The position numbers and the translations under genes are program-made. Below the pieces are notes generated by a model. That model was not told the DNA's origin, did not search any database, and saw only the letters and a program-made list of their open reading frames with translations. From NCBI GenBank assembly GCA_937959095.1, contig CALGLY010000511.1:1-7585 (forward strand): 7,585 nt of DNA, read 5' to 3'. Source of the DNA: an uncultured Saprospiraceae bacterium. GTDB lineage: Bacteria; Bacteroidota; Bacteroidia; Chitinophagales; Saprospiraceae. This document shows, one piece after another, positions 7,099 to 7,585 of this stretch (within the stretch, counting starts at the first letter, position 1; every line of letters starts with the position of its first letter).

Positions 7099-7585
7099 TT
7101 AAGATTCGTGTTTTAGGCGTTTGCTCATTTGAGCTTTTACAATTGCGCGAAGTTCTACATTGGAAGGCTCAATAAAATCTTTAGGGAAATAATTCAGCAC
7201 ACCATAATCATCTAACTCAAGAGTTCTGAAAACATTATTTTCTATAAACGATAGGTTAATACGATTGTCCATTTGATTGCTCTCGTCCTCAGCAATACGT
7301 CTTCGCATTCGTGTAATAATATGATTACTATGTGTTTCAATAATGATTTTTTTTCCTTGTAAAGTTAAACCATATAAAAAATCATACAATAGACTTTGTA
7401 CTTTAGGATGAAGGTGTATTTCTGGTTGTTCAATTATTAGTGTTCCATTTGAAGACATGTTTAGTCCTTCTACTATAATCGGCAAAAGTTGACTCACTCC
7501 AAAGCCTACATGTTTTACACTACAAGCTAAACCCGTTTTATTCACTAAAACGATTTTATATGAATCATTCGTTTTTTTAGAATAA
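7099..7585 (-). CDS. AAA/ABC-type (OLD-like) ATPase, C-terminal part with DUF3696-like tail; start lies beyond the window
   Basis: Only the last 161 residues are present; the frame is open through 7585, so the true start is further right. An internal GTG at 7543-7545 is not a credible start because coding continues upstream of it. GFGVSQLLPII (about 7477-7509) corresponds to the ABC signature and helix region. TLIIEQPEIHLHP (about 7405-7443) is an extended Walker B with catalytic Glu. IIETHSNHII (about 7317-7346) supplies the switch histidine. The tail LELDDYGVLNYFPKDFIEP resembles the DUF3696 ending found in OLD/RecF-like ATPases of accessory regions. Walker A must lie outside the window. 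No TOPRIM domain follows, which separates it from true OLD nucleases. It is the first visible gene of the operon, and at least its N-terminal half is missing here. In described defence systems such ATPases often sense or signal infection together with a separate effector. Confidence 0.85.
   Translation of the reverse strand, partial: YSKKTNDSYKIVLVNKTGLACSVKHVGFGVSQLLPIIVEGLNMSSNGTLIIEQPEIHLHPKVQSLLYDFLYGLTLQGKKIIIETHSNHIITRMRRRIAEDESNQMDNRINLSFIENNVFRTLELDDYGVLNYFPKDFIEPSNVELRAIVKAQMSKRLKHES

Larger units (their letters stand above)
2695..7585 (-). other. Candidate four-gene accessory (defence-like) operon, 5' end not included
   Basis: Four same-strand genes follow each other with gaps of 2, 3 and 4 bases: ATPase, 287-residue orphan, Hsp90-like ATPase, radical SAM protein. 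No promoter or terminator is seen between them, so one transcript with coupled translation is likely; its promoter lies right of the window. The block ends near the hairpin at 2598-2643. Sampled G+C is low in places (13 of 60 at 4981-5040, 17 of 60 at 5701-5760) against 32 of 60 at 601-660 in the peptidase. No integrase, transposase or attachment site is visible, so transfer is suggested by composition and gene content alone. Confidence 0.6.

Noticed and set aside
7543..7545. GTG as the start of the right-most ATPase gene
   Set aside because: The frame stays open to 7585, and the fragment lacks Walker A, so the gene must continue beyond the window.

Overview
The window most likely comes from a member of the Bacteroidota, possibly Saprospiraceae or a related marine or gliding lineage. 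Three things suggest this: a papain-like peptidase joined to a DUF4384-type domain, start sites without clear Shine-Dalgarno sequences, and a low GC content. The placement is inferred from gene content and style, not from a marker gene.

Layout from left to right: (1) Positions 1-1579, minus strand: most of a membrane-anchored C1 (papain-like) cysteine peptidase, cut off by the left edge. (2) Positions 1580-2086: a 507-base AT-rich gap between two divergent genes. It holds a striking nested inverted repeat (1939-2071) whose core is a perfect 23-bp palindromic arm pair with A7/T7 tracts, next to a GC-rich island at about 2029-2060. (3) Positions 2087-2587, plus strand: a LURP-one-related (tubby-like barrel, YxjI-type) protein. 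(4) Positions 2598-2643: a perfect 19-bp hairpin between convergent genes, probably a bidirectional terminator. (5) Positions 7585-2695, minus strand: four genes packed 2 to 4 bases apart, in transcription order a P-loop ATPase of the AAA/ABC type with a DUF3696-like tail (start outside the window), an unrecognised 287-residue protein, an Hsp90-like GHKL ATPase, and a 655-residue radical SAM protein with a B12-binding-like N-terminus.

The four-gene block is the most interesting part. Its spacing indicates one transcript with coupled translation. The combination of an SMC/OLD-like ATPase, an Hsp90-like ATPase, an orphan protein and a radical SAM enzyme is unlike a housekeeping pathway and resembles multi-gene conflict or anti-phage modules. 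Parts of the block are clearly AT-richer than the peptidase gene (for example 13 G+C of 60 in 4981-5040 against 32 of 60 in 601-660), which fits horizontal acquisition. A defence role is an inference: no defence function can be proven from the sequence, and the operon's first gene is incomplete here.

No rRNA, tRNA, CRISPR array, transposase or integrase was seen.
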